A stretch of DNA of 64,000 nt from Sphaerolaimus hirsutus (GCA_964036195.1 OZ038454.1:29684315-29748314); one strand, 5' to 3'. Positions 12,901 through 23,879 are shown, counted from the first letter of the stretch. A program made the numbers and translations. The notes: a model not told the origin generated them from the letters alone.

Positions 12901-15900
12901 AATTTTCGATATCGATATTCGATATTCGATATTAAAAAATGGTCGATATCCGATATTCGATATTCGATACGATATATCGTTTGAACCCTAACCAGCACCA
13001 AAAAAAATCAGTAAAATCGACCCTCTAAAAACTCTTACCAGATCAATCTCCAAGTGCAAAACCATCCAACACACACAACCCCCCCCCCACCAACCATCAG
13101 GAAAGCCAGGTGGCAGTCTGCCCTCCCCCTGGACAGGAACGTGTCCGACGAGCTCCTGGGCCTCGACGGCGGTCTCCTCCCCGTGATCGGCCTCATCCTC
13201 GCGGAGGACACCGGCGGGCCTGCCGTTCACCTCCCTCACGTCGGCGCCCATCTCCGAGGTGCTCTGAAGGGAGGCGCGCAGCACCGCTCGCAGGTCCGAC
13301 GGGAAGTTCACCTGGGGTGGGGGTATTGAGGGGAAGGGGGTTGTTGCAAGGACGAACCCGGGGGCATATTATATATATAATGCATGAAAAATGAATAGAA
13401 ATAGATATACAGGGGTGGGCATTTTCAGTTACCGCTGGAAAAACGCGATAGCTTGAGCTACGGTTGAGCTATTACAGTGAAATTTTAACACAATAGAGTA
13501 GACTCCATAGGACACCTATTCTGAAGTTTGCAATCCAAACGACCACATTTTGGGTGAGTTGTGGAACACACAGTTTTTAGTGTAATTTTGTGACTTGGCG
13601 TCACCGATAGGATAAATCGAGGGTGGCATTTGAGGGGGGGGGGGTCACCGGTCTTTGGTGTCGTCCCATTCTGTCGTACATTGGCCGATTTTGATGCCCT
13701 TTGAGTAAATATGTTGTGGTTTGGGGTTGGGGCTACGACAAAATTCTTTTTTTTTTTCTCAAACAGTCACGCAGTCCCGAGATAAGGGGGGTCATGTCAC
13801 AAAATTACACTAAAAACTGTGTGTTCCACAACTCACCCAAAATGTGGCCGTTTGGGTTGCAAACTTCAGAATAGGTGTCCTATGAAGTCTACTCTATTGT
13901 GTTAAAATTTCACTGTGATAGCTCAACCGTAGCTCAAGCTATCGCGTTTTTCCAGCGGTAACTGAAATGCCCACCCCTGTATAAGCACATATAGCCAAAA
14001 ATTGACGATTTTGAGCGATAATTGGGGCAAAAGTCCTCAAAGTCGCTGCATATGGATCGACAGATAGCTGGTTGATTTCTTTTTGGGGGGGGGGGGGTGT
14101 TCGAGAGATAGAAGCGAACAAAATTGCCTCACGATAGACAGATAACTCGGAGGCCCCGGGCTTACATAGATAGCTGGATTGTAGAGAGTAGGTAGATTAC
14201 TTGCGTTGAGTTTCCGCTGGGTTGCAGCCCCCCCCCTCCCCCGAAATACATCCTTGAATATGAGGGCTTATCAATTTGATTGAAAACTGATTTTTATTAA
14301 AAAAATCATCTTTCAACTGATTATTTTCCCTAATTAAGGCATGTCAAAAATATTGATTTCCAACCCCACATATAGGGTTCAAACGATATATCGTATCGAA
14401 TATCGAATATTTTCAATATCGAATATCAAAAATTTAAAAAAAATATCGAATATCGATATCGAACATTTTGAAAAAATATCGAATATAGATATCGAAAATT
14501 TTGAAAAAAATATCGAATATCGATATCGAATATCGACCATTTTTTCAATATATCGAACCTGTATTGTGTACCTAATTAAAGTTATTATTTTCATTTTGAG
14601 ATTTTTGTGATTGATCTGATTTAGTTATAGTATTTTATTTGATGAGTAAAAGTACAATATTGATGATGTAATTTTGGTTGGAGTGCTAAATTTGAAGCCT
14701 GAAAATGCTTATATGCTATTTTTTTGCAACATGCATTAAGCACTTTGGTTATAAGTATGAACTGTAATATCTACCAATTGTTGTTTGCCTTATACACTTT
14801 GATTCATCATGTTTTTCTTCCATTTTCAACTTTTGACTGATGTAAACCTTTTTAAAATCACTTGTACCATTCACATTGCAGTAAAAAGATGATTAACCAT
14901 GTGTGCAACCACATGGAAATACAATATGCCACTTGAAATTGGTCTTGCTATACCAAAAGCAAATTGCAATATCGAATATCGAAAATATCGAATATCGACC
15001 ATTTTTAAATATCGAATATCGATATCGAGGTTCCATATTGTATCGATATTTAATATCGAGTTTCAGAAAAAAATATCGAATATCGATATCGAAAAGTCAT
15101 ATCGTTCGAACCCTACCCACATACCTGCAACTGATCGGCGACACCGGAAACACACACAAAGAGTCTGTGTATCAAATCCTCCGGACTTCGAAATCTGCCG
15201 CGCAGAACGGCCGCCCGCTGCCGGCGCCAAACTTCGTTCGATTCAGATTCTCTCGATTGATTTTTCCCGTCGACTTTTTCGGGCGATGAAGGATCGACTC
15301 TGAAATTAAAAAAACCTTTGGCTGCAAAATTCATTGTGAGAATGGCAGGTAGCACACTGGATGCATACTCGAAAAAGGGTACTAGGTAAGGTGTTGAAAA
15401 AATTTATATAAATGGTGTTTATACTCCTGAAACAAAGATTTACAGATATACTCGGCCGACATCACACGGAAACGTGCCATAAACCGAATAAAGAACCAAA
15501 AATTATACATCATATTTCGTTTTTACTTTGGAATAATCAATGACGAAAATTATCACAGAATTTTATTCATAAAATTATGATAGGATTCTGCACATACTTT
15601 GCGGTCCACCTAGTATATACGGCAGTGGGGAATCCAATGGTGATTTTTTTATTGCACTTAGCAAACAAAATCTTTTTACAAAAGGCTGTTACAACGCTTT
15701 GCAATTTCTGACACACATTATGTCCGGCCCTGCGAATACCAAAAAACGTGAACACGAAATGCCCCACAAACGTGAACACGAAATGCCCCACAAACGTGAA
15801 CACGAAATGCCCCACAAACGTGAACACGAAATGCCCCACAAACGTGAACACGAAATGCCCCACAAACGTCAACACGAAATGCCCCACAAACGTCAACACG

Positions 15901-18900
15901 AAATGCCCCACACACGTCAACACGAAATGCCCCACAAACGTCAACACGAAATGCCCCACAAAAAGGACTCACGCGGCTGGCAAGGCGATACTGAATGGAC
16001 TGTCAGAGTGGACCTGCGCGGCGCTGCACGAGGCGCTCGCAGACAGGCGCATGCCCTGCAACGTTTACTTCCAGCCATACACACATCGATATTATTTGCT
16101 GACAAAACAGTCACAAGTGAAATACCCTCAAATATACAACAATCCTACCGTCCGAAAGATTACCATTGTACCCATTTGAGACAGAGCTATCTTGAATTTT
16201 GACCCTCCGAGTGGTTGGATAGATAGCAAATCGCTCCTCCGGAGGGATAGATAGCTGAAAAATTTTCTGGGGGGGGGGGTTGGCGGGGTTGTGGTGGTTC
16301 GATATATAGGCTTTTTCGGGGAATAGAAGGAAGAAAAGGGAGAAAAATCGCTAAAAGTAGGTGTAAAATAGCTCAAAATGAGTATACACGAGCATATAGT
16401 ACTAAAGATAGCTGAAAATAGGCAAATACTATCATTTTGGGAGTGAAAATCTATAAAAAGGTATGAAAAATAGCGATTTTGGGCGAAAATTGGGGTATAG
16501 TTTCTCAAAAATCGCTCCAGATAGGTAGATAGCTCTGCGATTGGGGGGGGGGGGTTTAGGGGGTAGTAGCCCAAAATTTTGCCTCCGGGATAGATAGATA
16601 GCTGAGCGGTTTGGGGGGACCCCCCCCCCATTCGAGACCCCTGATTTGAGATGACACTTGAAACTTAACACGACATTAGAGGGGGTCTTGTTCATTTGGA
16701 CCCCTAGGATATAGATATAGGGTTAAATAGAAAATAAATCGCTTCGGAGGGGATGGATTCCCGAAACATGTTCTGGGGAGGGGGTTTGCGAGGATATACC
16801 TATAGGCTGCAGAATTAGAAGGTGTGGATGGAAAAAACCCGGGGAAAAGTGCTAAAAATAGGTTTAATAGCTTTAAAAATTGGAATATAGTCAAATATTT
16901 AACACAAAAAAACGATGAGTCACGAGAACTGATGATTTTGAAGGTGAAAATGGGTTAGAATGATTACCTACAATTTGCGATTTTGAGCAAAAAAATGGGG
17001 TAAATTTTATGAGAAAGATAGATAGCTCCAGTACCAGATAAATACAAAGATAGCTTCAGAGAGATAGATACATAGCTGGCGGATGGATTTTTCTTTGGGA
17101 GGGGAGGGGGGTTCGAGGGATAGCAACCGAAAAATCTCGGCACATCTGTATTTACAGCTGGAGCGTTTGGTAGGGCGGGTGGGGGAGGGGGGGGGTAGCC
17201 ACGAAGGACAAAAGCCCACCTGTTGGTCCTGCAAACTCTCTGGGCTGATGGCGCCGTGGCGCGGCTCGCTGACTTGGTCGCACAGACTGGGGATGTCGCC
17301 TGCGCTCGAGCGCCGTCTAGCGGCAGCAGTGGCGGCGGCCGAGGCGTCGGGCACGAAGTCCGTGCTGGCCGACAGCATCCGCTCCAGGGTGCCCAATTCG
17401 GCCGGCGTCAACGCGTGCAGCAGGTCGCTGGGGGGGGACATAAACGTTTGAACGTGAAAAGAAACATACTTTTTTTATACCTTTTTTCTAATCTGTTTAC
17501 TAATAAATATAAATTTTTGTCCAAACTGTTAAATACTTGAAATGTTGAAATAAACGTTGAATAAATGAAAATAAATGAATGAATCAATGAAATAAAAATA
17601 AATGTTGAAATAAACACCAATTTTGACATTTTCAAAAATTCTAAATGAAACAAACAAACCGCAATTTCTTCAGCAGCGAAAAGAATGTCTTAAACATGCC
17701 AGAAAACTCCTCTTCAGGTTTGTCGACATTCAAAGGACCCTCGGGGTAGACAACGAGACCGCTGCAAAAATTGATTGACATGGATTACTTGGGATGGTTT
17801 TTTGGACTAGAGAATGTCTAATACTGATTTCGAACTCATACATTTTGATATACCTTAAATTGAAGGTTACCACTTCTAAAAGTCGATAAGTCCAAAATTT
17901 CGATAATTGTATTAAGCACGGAAACCGCAGGGTTGGCCCTAGAGGTAGGGAAGGGAGTTGGGGGCTATTTTCTTGGCTAATATCCCCTAAAAGTCCCCAA
18001 ATCGACCAGCCATCTATCTATCTGGGGCGATATTTGATAAATTTTACGCGAGTATTACTTGGACAGAATTGGAAATGAAACGTAAAATGCAGCTTTCTAG
18101 AAACCGATTTTTGATATTATCGACTTTTAAAAGCATACGCTTCAAAAAAAAAATTCTGAAAGCGAATATAAATACCCCGATAAAACAACATTTGCGGAGG
18201 GTTCCAGATAAAGGACTACCGAAAATGACAAAAACAAATCGTTGGATAAAACTCACGTGATAATCGCCAGTCTGGGCAAAACGACCATTACGCAAGGGTC
18301 ACAGTAATCTATTTGGTCCTGTGTCAAATAGCCACAAGTCACCGCCCTGAAAAAAATATTGAGTTGAGTAGGAACAGGGGTAGCCAATAAGGGGGGTCCC
18401 TAACCGCTTCAGCTGTCTTTTCTTCAAAGATCCTACAATTAATGAAGTCCAAATTTTTTGATAAAAATACCCCCCACCCCTCTTGAATAACTCCTGACGA
18501 AAAAATAACTCACCTGGGGCCAGATTTAATTCTCCCTACAGATTTGTAGGGAGAATTAAATCTGGCCCCTGGGGTCTTATTCGAGGATAGACGTATGTCT
18601 GTAGCGGCAATTTAGTTCAAGGGAAATAATGTTGACAATTTCCAAAGCTGATAAAGTTGTTTTAAACCCATTTGAATTTACCAGAATAAGTCCACCAACC
18701 GCTGCTGACGGGGATCAAAAATGATAAATTCTTTTTAACCCAAATGTTTATCATGTTCAGAATTGAACCACAGCACATAGCCCCCCCCCCCCAAATAAAA
18801 ATCACGACCAACCCCAGTAAGGAATTTATTTAAAAAAATTAACCTGTTCAAAGTTTCTGAAAACAATACAGCGACCTCCTGTTGGCGTTCATATTCGCGC

Positions 18901-21900
18901 GCAGTTTTTACCGGCACCATGGCGGAAACATAGCTGAAAAAATTTCTTAAACATTGATGTTTGAAAAAAATGATTGGCGAAAAATTCAAATAATTTTGAA
19001 AGTCATTGAAACGTATTTATGTTGGCAAGGACGTGCTAGGGGGTCGTCTATATATCGAACCCCCGTAACCCCCCCCCCCCAAATTTTTTTACAGCTATCC
19101 CTGCAGTGAAATGAGCAAAAATCTAGGTCTTCAACTAGGGTTCAAACGATATATCGTATCGAATATAGGATATCGACCATTTTTATATCAAATATTGAAT
19201 ATCGATATCGAAAATTTTGAAAAAATATCGAATATCGATATCGAACATCGACCATTTTTCAATATATCGAACCTGAATTGTTGTGTAACTAAAACAAGTT
19301 ATCATTTTCATTTTGGTATATTTATGATTGATCTGATGAGCTTATAGTATTGTATTTGATGAGTAAAAGTACAGTATTTATAATGTCATTTTTGCTGGAG
19401 TGCTAAATTTGAAGCCAGAAAATGCTGATGTGATATTTTTTGCAACATGCCCTTAAGCAATTAGGTCACAAGTATCAACTGTAATATCTACAAATTGTTA
19501 TTTGTCTGATACACTTTGATTCATCATGTTATTCTTCCATTTTCTACTTTTGAGTGATGTAAACCTTGTTAAAATCACTTGTACCATTCAGATTTCAGTA
19601 AAGAGATGATTGTAAAGAGAGAAGTAAATAGAAGTAAACCATGTGTGCAACCAAGCGATTATACCATATGCTACTTGAAATATGCCTTGCTATACCAAAA
19701 GCAAATTGCAATATCGATATCGAAAATATTGAAATATCGAATATCGATAGCGTGGTTCCATATCGTATCGATATAGAATATCGAGTTTCAGAACAAATAT
19801 CGAATATCGATATCGAAAAGTCATATCGTTCGAACCCTATCTTCAACTTCAAGATCTGATTTGGTGCATATTTTGAAATCAGATTAAAAAAAACTGTTGA
19901 AAATTCAAGCTGTATCTCCATCCCCAGATCTCGGCGCCCATCATAATGAACTTTTGTTCAAACAAACTTGAGCTCGAACTCGGCCAGCACATAGTCGAAA
20001 GTGCGCAGCGTCTGTTTCAGCTGAAAAATCAAACAGGTCAAAAGCCTATAACACATGTAAACCCATCACGCATGTAGAGTCATCATAGACACATTTTACC
20101 CGGCCTATCTATCCCAGAGGCAATTTTTTTTCGGCTACTTTCCCCTGAACTGCTACTTCCTCCCAGAAATTGCGTAGCTATCTAGCTATCTGGAGCGCCT
20201 TTGAGCTACTTTACCCTAACGTTCACACAATTCACCCACTTTATAGATTTTCACCTGCATTATCACTAGGTCATGTGCTTTATTTTTTATTTTCAGCATG
20301 CCCGGTAAAATCGAATGCGTCCCGAGTCTACATGCATGATGGGTTTACATGCATAATGACACAGAGCCAATCAAACGTCAAATAAAAGAGGTAGCAACTT
20401 GGCACTGGAGCAATGAGCGGACTCACCTTGTCTGGGTAGGAGTGCGGGTCCCTGATGGCCTGCTCCTTGCACAGGCCGCGCAGGCCGTCCATCTGTCTGG
20501 TCAGCGATCTGGCCAGGGGGCGGATGGCTTCACTCTCCGCCTCGTGGTCGATGATGTTCGACCCGGTCGCCAGGCACTGCGCAGTCGGTCGCAGCACTTA
20601 CACCACCGTACCTACGGATCCCGATCCCGAAAAAATGCCAATCCCGATCCCGATCCCGGCCAATCCCGATCCCGATCCCGAAATCTCAAAAAACCAATCC
20701 CGATCCCGAAAACTCAATCCCGTTTGAACCCTAACCGTACCCAGAAATCTTTATGTGTTACCGGATCATTTACGGTAATTTTCAAGATGTACCGCCACTA
20801 GTCTCCGGGATCTCACCTCACAATAGGGGTTGCCAAATCGGCCAGCTATCTATCTGTGCCAGAGTCGGCTCAGCTATGTTTCTTTCCGGAGGCAATTTTT
20901 TTTGGCTTTTTGGTTTAGGATATTTTGCCTAGGCGAGCCCCCCCACCAGAAAACGTTATGCTATCCTATACCCGGAGGGCCAGAATCGTGGAACCCCTGC
21001 CCCAGTCTACCAATACTACAAAGGGAGGAAAGCAAAAATGCAAAAAAAGCACAGAATCACCTCGGCGCCGAACCACAGCTGGCCGGGCAGACTGTCGTTG
21101 AGCACGTCGTCGGGGAACTTGACCCGGTAGTCCCTGGGCGCGCGCTGCTCCTGCTCCGGGAACACTGTGCACAGCATCTCTTCTGAAATTGGGGGGGGGG
21201 GCAAAATCAAGTTGGTTATAATGTGGCGGGCTATAAGCTACCGAGTACCTAGGGTTCAAACGGGATCCCGATCCCGATCCCGGATCCCGTGAAATTCCGG
21301 GATTTAGCAGTCCCGATCCCGATCCCGAAACCCCAATCCCGATCCCGAAATCCAAAAATACCAATCCCGATCCCGAAAACTTTCAAATCCCGATCCCGAT
21401 CCCGAGAATCTCCCAAGTCCGGGATCCCGATCCCGGAAAAAATAGTGGAAATTATAAAAGTGAAAAAAATGACATTTTTGCATGCAAAAATGTGAACGCA
21501 AGCCCCCAGCGTCCCATTTTATGTCACTTTTCTGGCATCCAACAGTGTTTTGAGACCTTTATGAACAACTGTGAATGCCAGAACAGTGACGAAAATCTCT
21601 ATCCCTAGATCCCAATCCCGATCCCGAAAAAATGCCAATCCCGATCCCGATCCCGTGACCCCAATCCCGATCCCGAAATCTCAAAATACCAATCCCGATC
21701 CCGAAACCCCAATCCCGATCCCGAAATCTCAAAAAGTGAATCCCGATCCCGATCCCGAAAAGTCAATCTCGTTTGAACCCTACGAGTACCTATAGGTGTT
21801 TGCATTTCTGCGAATTTCGAGTGTTGGTATACTTCGTGGACATCGCACTTAGTACGAAAACCTACAATAACCCATCCGAATAATGAATCAAATGATTTTA

Positions 21901-23364
21901 TTAATCAAACTTTGGTAGGATTCTGCACATACTTTGCGGCAGGGGTATCTTGAATTTCGACCCTCCGAGTGGTTGGATAGATAGCAAATCGCTCCTCCGG
22001 AGGGATAGATAGCTGAAAAATTTTCTGGGGGGGTTGGGGGGGGGTTTGGGGGGGGGTTGTGGTGGTTCGATATGACTGAGGCTCTCTGTGCATGTTTACC
22101 CGCTGTGCATGTAGACCCTAATTTTCACACAAAATCGCTCATTTTCATACATTTTATACAATTTCACCTTCAAAATCACTAGTTCATGTGTTTTATTGTC
22201 TATTTTCAGCTATTTCTTGTAGTATATGTGCTTATATACCCATTTTTAGTAATTTTTTACCTACTTTTAGTGATTTTTCTACCTTTTTTCCTCATTATGA
22301 AAAAGTCTATACAATGAACCCTCACAAACCCCAAAAAAAATTTTTCTAGCTATCTATCCCTCCAGAGGAGCGATTAGCCATCTATCCAACCCCCTGGAGG
22401 GTCAAAGTCTTGAATACTCCTGACATGCACAGCGGGTAAACATGCACAGAGGCACAGGCCCGTTCGATATATAGGCTTTTTCGGGGCATAGAAGGAAGAA
22501 AAGGGAGAAAAATCGCTAAAAGTAGGTGTAAAATAGCTCAAAATGGGTATACAAGAGCATATAGTACTTAAAATAACTGAAAATAGGCAGTTAGACGCGT
22601 GAGCTAGTGATTTTGGAGGTGAAAATCCATATATAGGTATGAAAAATAGCAATTTTGAGCAAAAATTGGGGTATAGTTTCTGAAAAATCGCTCCAGATAG
22701 ATAGATAGCTGGGCGATTTGGGGGGGGGGGGTTAGGGGGTAGTAGCCCAAAATTTTGCCTCCAGGATAGATAGATAGCTGAGCGGCCTCCGGGATAGATA
22801 GATAGCTGGGCGGTTTGGGGGGGGGGGGTAACCCCCCCCCCCCCAACCCCCCCCCCCATTCGAGACCCCTGCTTTGCGGTCCGCCGACTGTATCAACAAA
22901 ATATAAAACTGCTTGGCATAGGATATCCGATATGAGTCGAGAGTAAGGGTGGAAAAGCACCGGTGGAAAATTAAATAGTAAATATGGTGTTAAAGTTGCA
23001 CTGATCTTTGTCTATTAGGTACCACAACAGCAACGATGTAGTCACTTAATCTAAGCAGCATTTCCTAGAAGAAAGGCTATTTTAAAAACTAAAGATTTTT
23101 TACTAAAATCTATTTTTGAATAGATTTTTCAATTAATCAAGGCGTCAAAAATTGATTTTTATATCCCACAGCACCCCAAAGGCTGACCAATAGCCTGCAG
23201 CACGCGGTCCTGGCAATGTCTCAACTTGTTGACCAGTCTGTTGCACCTGTCCGGCTCCCGTCTGCTGTCGACCGCGTCCAACTCGTCGGTGACCGCGACC
23301 AGCGCCTCGTCCGCGTAGTACAACTTGGCCAGCGGCGCCCAGTCGTCCAGCTGCGTGCGTTGGG
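9673..23364 (-). CDS. Lst2 (ZFYVE28-like): LST2/ZFYVE28-like FYVE-domain protein, 12 exons, first coding exon not found
   Basis: Exons in coding order (minus strand): 23364-23188, 21182-21061, 20576-20427, 20020-19968, 18933-18844, 18346-18257, 17761-17660, 17427-17220, 16055-15973, 15299-15125, 13311-13095, 9968-9673. All junctions are GT...AG and every intron phase agrees, giving 586 residues after the missing start. From memory of the family, the N-terminal part follows animal lateral signaling target protein 2: [44 protein letters not shown] and [11 protein letters not shown] in order, then [16 protein letters not shown] and a FYVE finger with WVPD, RRHHCR and RVC motifs. Family knowledge: LST2 is a negative regulator of EGFR signalling acting on endosomes, its FYVE finger controlled by mono-ubiquitination. 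The low-complexity centre seems short (human is about 890 residues). The exon carrying the usual N-terminal Met and Lys/Trp-rich start must lie above 23,364; I did not find it. Confidence 0.92.
10332..10771. mobile_element. hAT-like element E2 nested in E1
   Basis: CAGGGACGTACGCAGGGGGG...CTGCGTACGTCCCTG, perfect duplication GTATACTA at 10324-10331 and 10772-10779. Same family as its host. Confidence 0.93.
10804..11610. mobile_element. TA-flanked mariner-like MITE inside E1
   Basis: TA|CCGTATTTCCTCGGAATAC...GTATTTCGAGGAAATACGG|TA. The interior also has a GATAGATAGCT-type piece (about 11230-11530). Confidence 0.85.
11772..12990. mobile_element. hAT-like element A2 (TCGATA arrays)
   Basis: Ends TAGGGTTCAAACG...TTTGAACCCTA, perfect 8-bp duplication ACCAGCAC at 11764-11771 and 12991-12998. 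Contains a nested TA-flanked element (12200-12646). Lies in the last LST2 intron, 97 bp beyond exon k. Confidence 0.93.
12200..12646. mobile_element. TA-flanked mariner-like MITE inside A2
   Basis: TA|CCGTATTACCTCGAATTAT...GTATTTCGAGGTAATACGG|TA, with TA at 12198-12199 and 12647-12648. Confidence 0.88.
13095..13311 (-). CDS. Lst2 (ZFYVE28-like): LST2 exon k (linker before FYVE)
   Basis: Starts [16 protein letters not shown], continuing the SGVADQLQ block, then an acidic stretch ([18 protein letters not shown]) ending LPPGFPD. Acceptor CCCCAG, donor GATG|GTTGGT. The split codon joins the next exon as Val before [10 protein letters not shown]. Confidence 0.88.
13410..13979. mobile_element. Foldback element with CAGGGGTGGGC ends
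   Basis: CAGGGGTGGGCATTTTCAGT...ACTGAAATGCCCACCCCTG: nearly the whole 570 bp is an inverted repeat. The terminus is typical of hAT elements, but the 8-bp flanks (TAGATATA and TATAAGCA) do not match. Confidence 0.8.
14373..15115. mobile_element. hAT-like element A3 (TCGATA arrays) abutting a splice donor
   Basis: Perfect 8-bp duplication CCCACATA at 14365-14372 and 15116-15123. The right copy includes the T of the GT and the next seven intron bases of the LST2 exon j donor (CAG|GTATGTGGG on the minus strand). Ends TAGGGTTCAAACG...TCGAACCCTA. Confidence 0.93.
15125..15299 (-). CDS. Lst2 (ZFYVE28-like): LST2 exon j (conserved C-terminal helical block)
   Basis: Begins [14 protein letters not shown] and ends [22 protein letters not shown], the block that precedes the FYVE finger in LST2 proteins. 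Acceptor ATTTCAG, donor CAG|GTATGT. The donor lies inside the target-site duplication of a hAT-like element. Confidence 0.92.
15747..15960. repeat. 24-bp minisatellite, about nine units, next to the LST2 exon i donor
   Basis: Units of CGTGAACACGAAATGCCCCA plus CAAA. The first five have GTGAA, the last four GTCAA, so the array grew in two blocks. It begins 12 bp downstream of the splice donor at 15972 (minus strand). Confidence 0.95.
15973..16055 (-). CDS. Lst2 (ZFYVE28-like): Probable LST2 exon i (Ser-rich linker)
   Basis: A GC-rich 83-nt exon reading [14 protein letters not shown] then [11 protein letters not shown]. Acceptor TTGCAG and a perfect donor GC|GTGAGT. It starts in phase 0 and ends with two nucleotides, exactly what the flanking exons need. 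The linker is not conserved, so support is splice sites, phase and base composition only. The opposite strand is also open here but has no comparable splice sites. Confidence 0.72.
16190..17090. repeat. GATAGATAGCT-type dispersed repeats
   Basis: Blocks of GATAGATAGCTGAGCGG, AGTAGCCCAAAATTTTGCC and GGTGAAAATCTATAAAAAGG, with long G runs. Two partly overlapping units between LST2 exons h and i. Related blocks at about 11230-11530, 14000-14180, 17940-18040, 20080-20340, 20830-20960, 29700-29930, 31035-31230, 41440-41580, 57185-57860 and 59880-60240. Confidence 0.75.
17220..17427 (-). CDS. Lst2 (ZFYVE28-like): LST2 exon h (end of helical domain, start of Ser/Ala-rich linker)
   Basis: Starts [18 protein letters not shown], equivalent to the family LTEEELHTLER segment, then turns Ala/Ser-rich ([15 protein letters not shown]) and ends ESLQDQQ. 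Acceptor CCCCAG, donor CAG|GTGGGC, phase 0. Confidence 0.9.
17660..17761 (-). CDS. Lst2 (ZFYVE28-like): LST2 exon g
   Basis: Encodes [20 protein letters not shown] then [13 protein letters not shown]. Acceptor TTGCAG, donor CG|GTTTGT. Confidence 0.92.
18257..18346 (-). CDS. Lst2 (ZFYVE28-like): LST2 exon f
   Basis: Encodes [18 protein letters not shown] then [12 protein letters not shown]. Acceptor TTTCAG, consensus donor AC|GTGAGT. Same length (90 nt) and phases as the preceding exon. Confidence 0.92.
18516..18574. repeat. Near-perfect 59-bp hairpin (CCTGGGGCCAGA ends)
   Basis: GGGGCCAGATTTAATTCTCC with its inverted copy; 8-bp loop. The GGGGCCAG/CTGGCCCC ends resemble the CTGG MITEs. Confidence 0.85.
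18844..18933 (-). CDS. Lst2 (ZFYVE28-like): LST2 exon e
   Basis: Encodes [20 protein letters not shown] then AVLFSETLN. Acceptor TTTCAG, donor AACAG|GTTAAT. YVSAMV and the QQ-hydrophobic-LF-ET pattern are diagnostic of LST2. Confidence 0.93.
19136..19839. mobile_element. hAT-like element A4 (TCGATA arrays)
   Basis: Perfect 8-bp duplication TCTTCAAC at 19128-19135 and 19840-19847. In the LST2 intron between exons d and e, 121 bp from exon d. Confidence 0.93.
19968..20020 (-). CDS. Lst2 (ZFYVE28-like): LST2 micro-exon d
   Basis: A 53-nt exon encoding [17 protein letters not shown], ending in AA of a split Asn codon. Acceptor TTTCAG; donor AA|GTTTGT. The join to the next exon restores the family FEL-x-YVSAM junction. 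Confidence 0.88.
20427..20576 (-). CDS. Lst2 (ZFYVE28-like): LST2 exon c
   Basis: Fifty codons: [20 protein letters not shown], then [15 protein letters not shown] and [14 protein letters not shown]. Acceptor GCGCAG, donor AAG|GTGAGT. A short hAT element (20613-20733) sits about 30 bp upstream of this exon, within the expected branch-point region. Confidence 0.93.
20613..20733. mobile_element. hAT-like element D1 (GGGATC arrays), short
   Basis: Starts TACGGATCCCGATCCC (5' terminus shortened), ends CCGTTTGAACCCTA, perfect duplication ACCGTACC at 20605-20612 and 20734-20741. Inserted about 30 bp upstream of LST2 exon c. Confidence 0.88.
21061..21182 (-). CDS. Lst2 (ZFYVE28-like): LST2 exon b
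   Basis: Encodes [25 protein letters not shown] and GQLWFGAE, a nearly family-identical stretch. Acceptor TTTCAG, donor GAG|GTGATT, phase 0 at its end. A GGGATC-type hAT element lies 60 bp upstream of its acceptor. Confidence 0.93.
21250..21782. mobile_element. hAT-like element D2 (GGGATC arrays)
   Basis: TAGGGTTCAAACGGGATCCC...CGTTTGAACCCTA, perfect duplication CGAGTACC at 21242-21249 and 21783-21790. Upstream of LST2 exon b. Confidence 0.93.
21930..22875. repeat. GATAGATAGCT-type repeat, the longest block
   Basis: Starts with CCTCCGAGTGGTTGGATAG, ends in long G/C tracts after GATAGATAGCTGGGCGG; includes both orientations. No coding sequence seen. Confidence 0.75.
23188..23364 (-). CDS. 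Lst2 (ZFYVE28-like): LST2 exon a (N-terminal helical region)
   Basis: Encodes [19 protein letters not shown] followed by [20 protein letters not shown], matching the first conserved block of LST2 proteins. Acceptor is TACCAG before 23364; donor is G|GTCAGC after 23188. The split codon G|AA with the next exon gives Glu. Confidence 0.9.
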
Positions 23365-23503
23365 CTGGTAAGTCGACTTGGAACAGTGCCAAATGTAGCC
23401 CACTCTCAGTCTGGCTGCTGTTTGGGCTGGGTTTTATAACCGTATGGTCAAAGGTCGCTTTTCTTCCATAATGACCATAATGACTAGCGCATTTCTTCCA
23501 TAA

Positions 23504-23720
23504 TGGCCAGGTGCCATTTCCGCAAATTGAGAAGTGAGAAGTGAAGTGGCAAATGCGAAGTGAATTGCGAAGAAAATTGGCAAAAGCCAAGTGAAATGGC
23601 AAGTAAATTGGCAAAAGCGAAGTAAAAATAAAAAGTTATTTCCCTTCGCTTTTGTCAATTTCCTACTCAATTCACTTCGCATTTGCCATTTCACTTCTCA
23701 ATTTGCGGAACTGGCTCCTG
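23504..23720. mobile_element. MITE of the TTCCGCAAATTGAGAAGTG type
   Basis: CCAGGTGCCATTTCCGCAAA...TTTGCGGAACTGGCTCCTG; internal repeats of AAGTGAAATGGCAAAAGCG, foldback. Lies upstream of LST2 exon a. Confidence 0.8.
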
Positions 23721-23879
23721 ATCAAAGCCTCAGGAAATGTGAATATCGTAGTTATCAAATAGTCACACTATATAGGATCATGAAAAAGTAACCCGAGGCT
23801 TGTTGAACACTTTTCGAAAGCTGAAAAGCGACGTGGCCATTGCGTGAACAATTTCATCCATGGAGGCTACTCATCATGC

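Noticed and set aside
14373-15115. CCCTAA/TTAGGG-like ends suggesting interstitial telomere repeats
   Set aside because: GAACCCTA is a single transposon terminus with an 8-bp duplication, not a tandem telomeric array.
15747-15960. CRISPR-like regular repeats
   Set aside because: The units are contiguous with no spacers, in a eukaryotic intron; a minisatellite.
15748-16179. Plus-strand frame through the 24-bp repeats ending in a plausible-looking segment ([18 protein letters not shown])
   Set aside because: The array is open in all frames because 24 is a multiple of 3. The minus strand has a perfect GTGAGT donor, an acceptor and exact phase for an LST2 exon. A plus-strand exon is not formally excluded.
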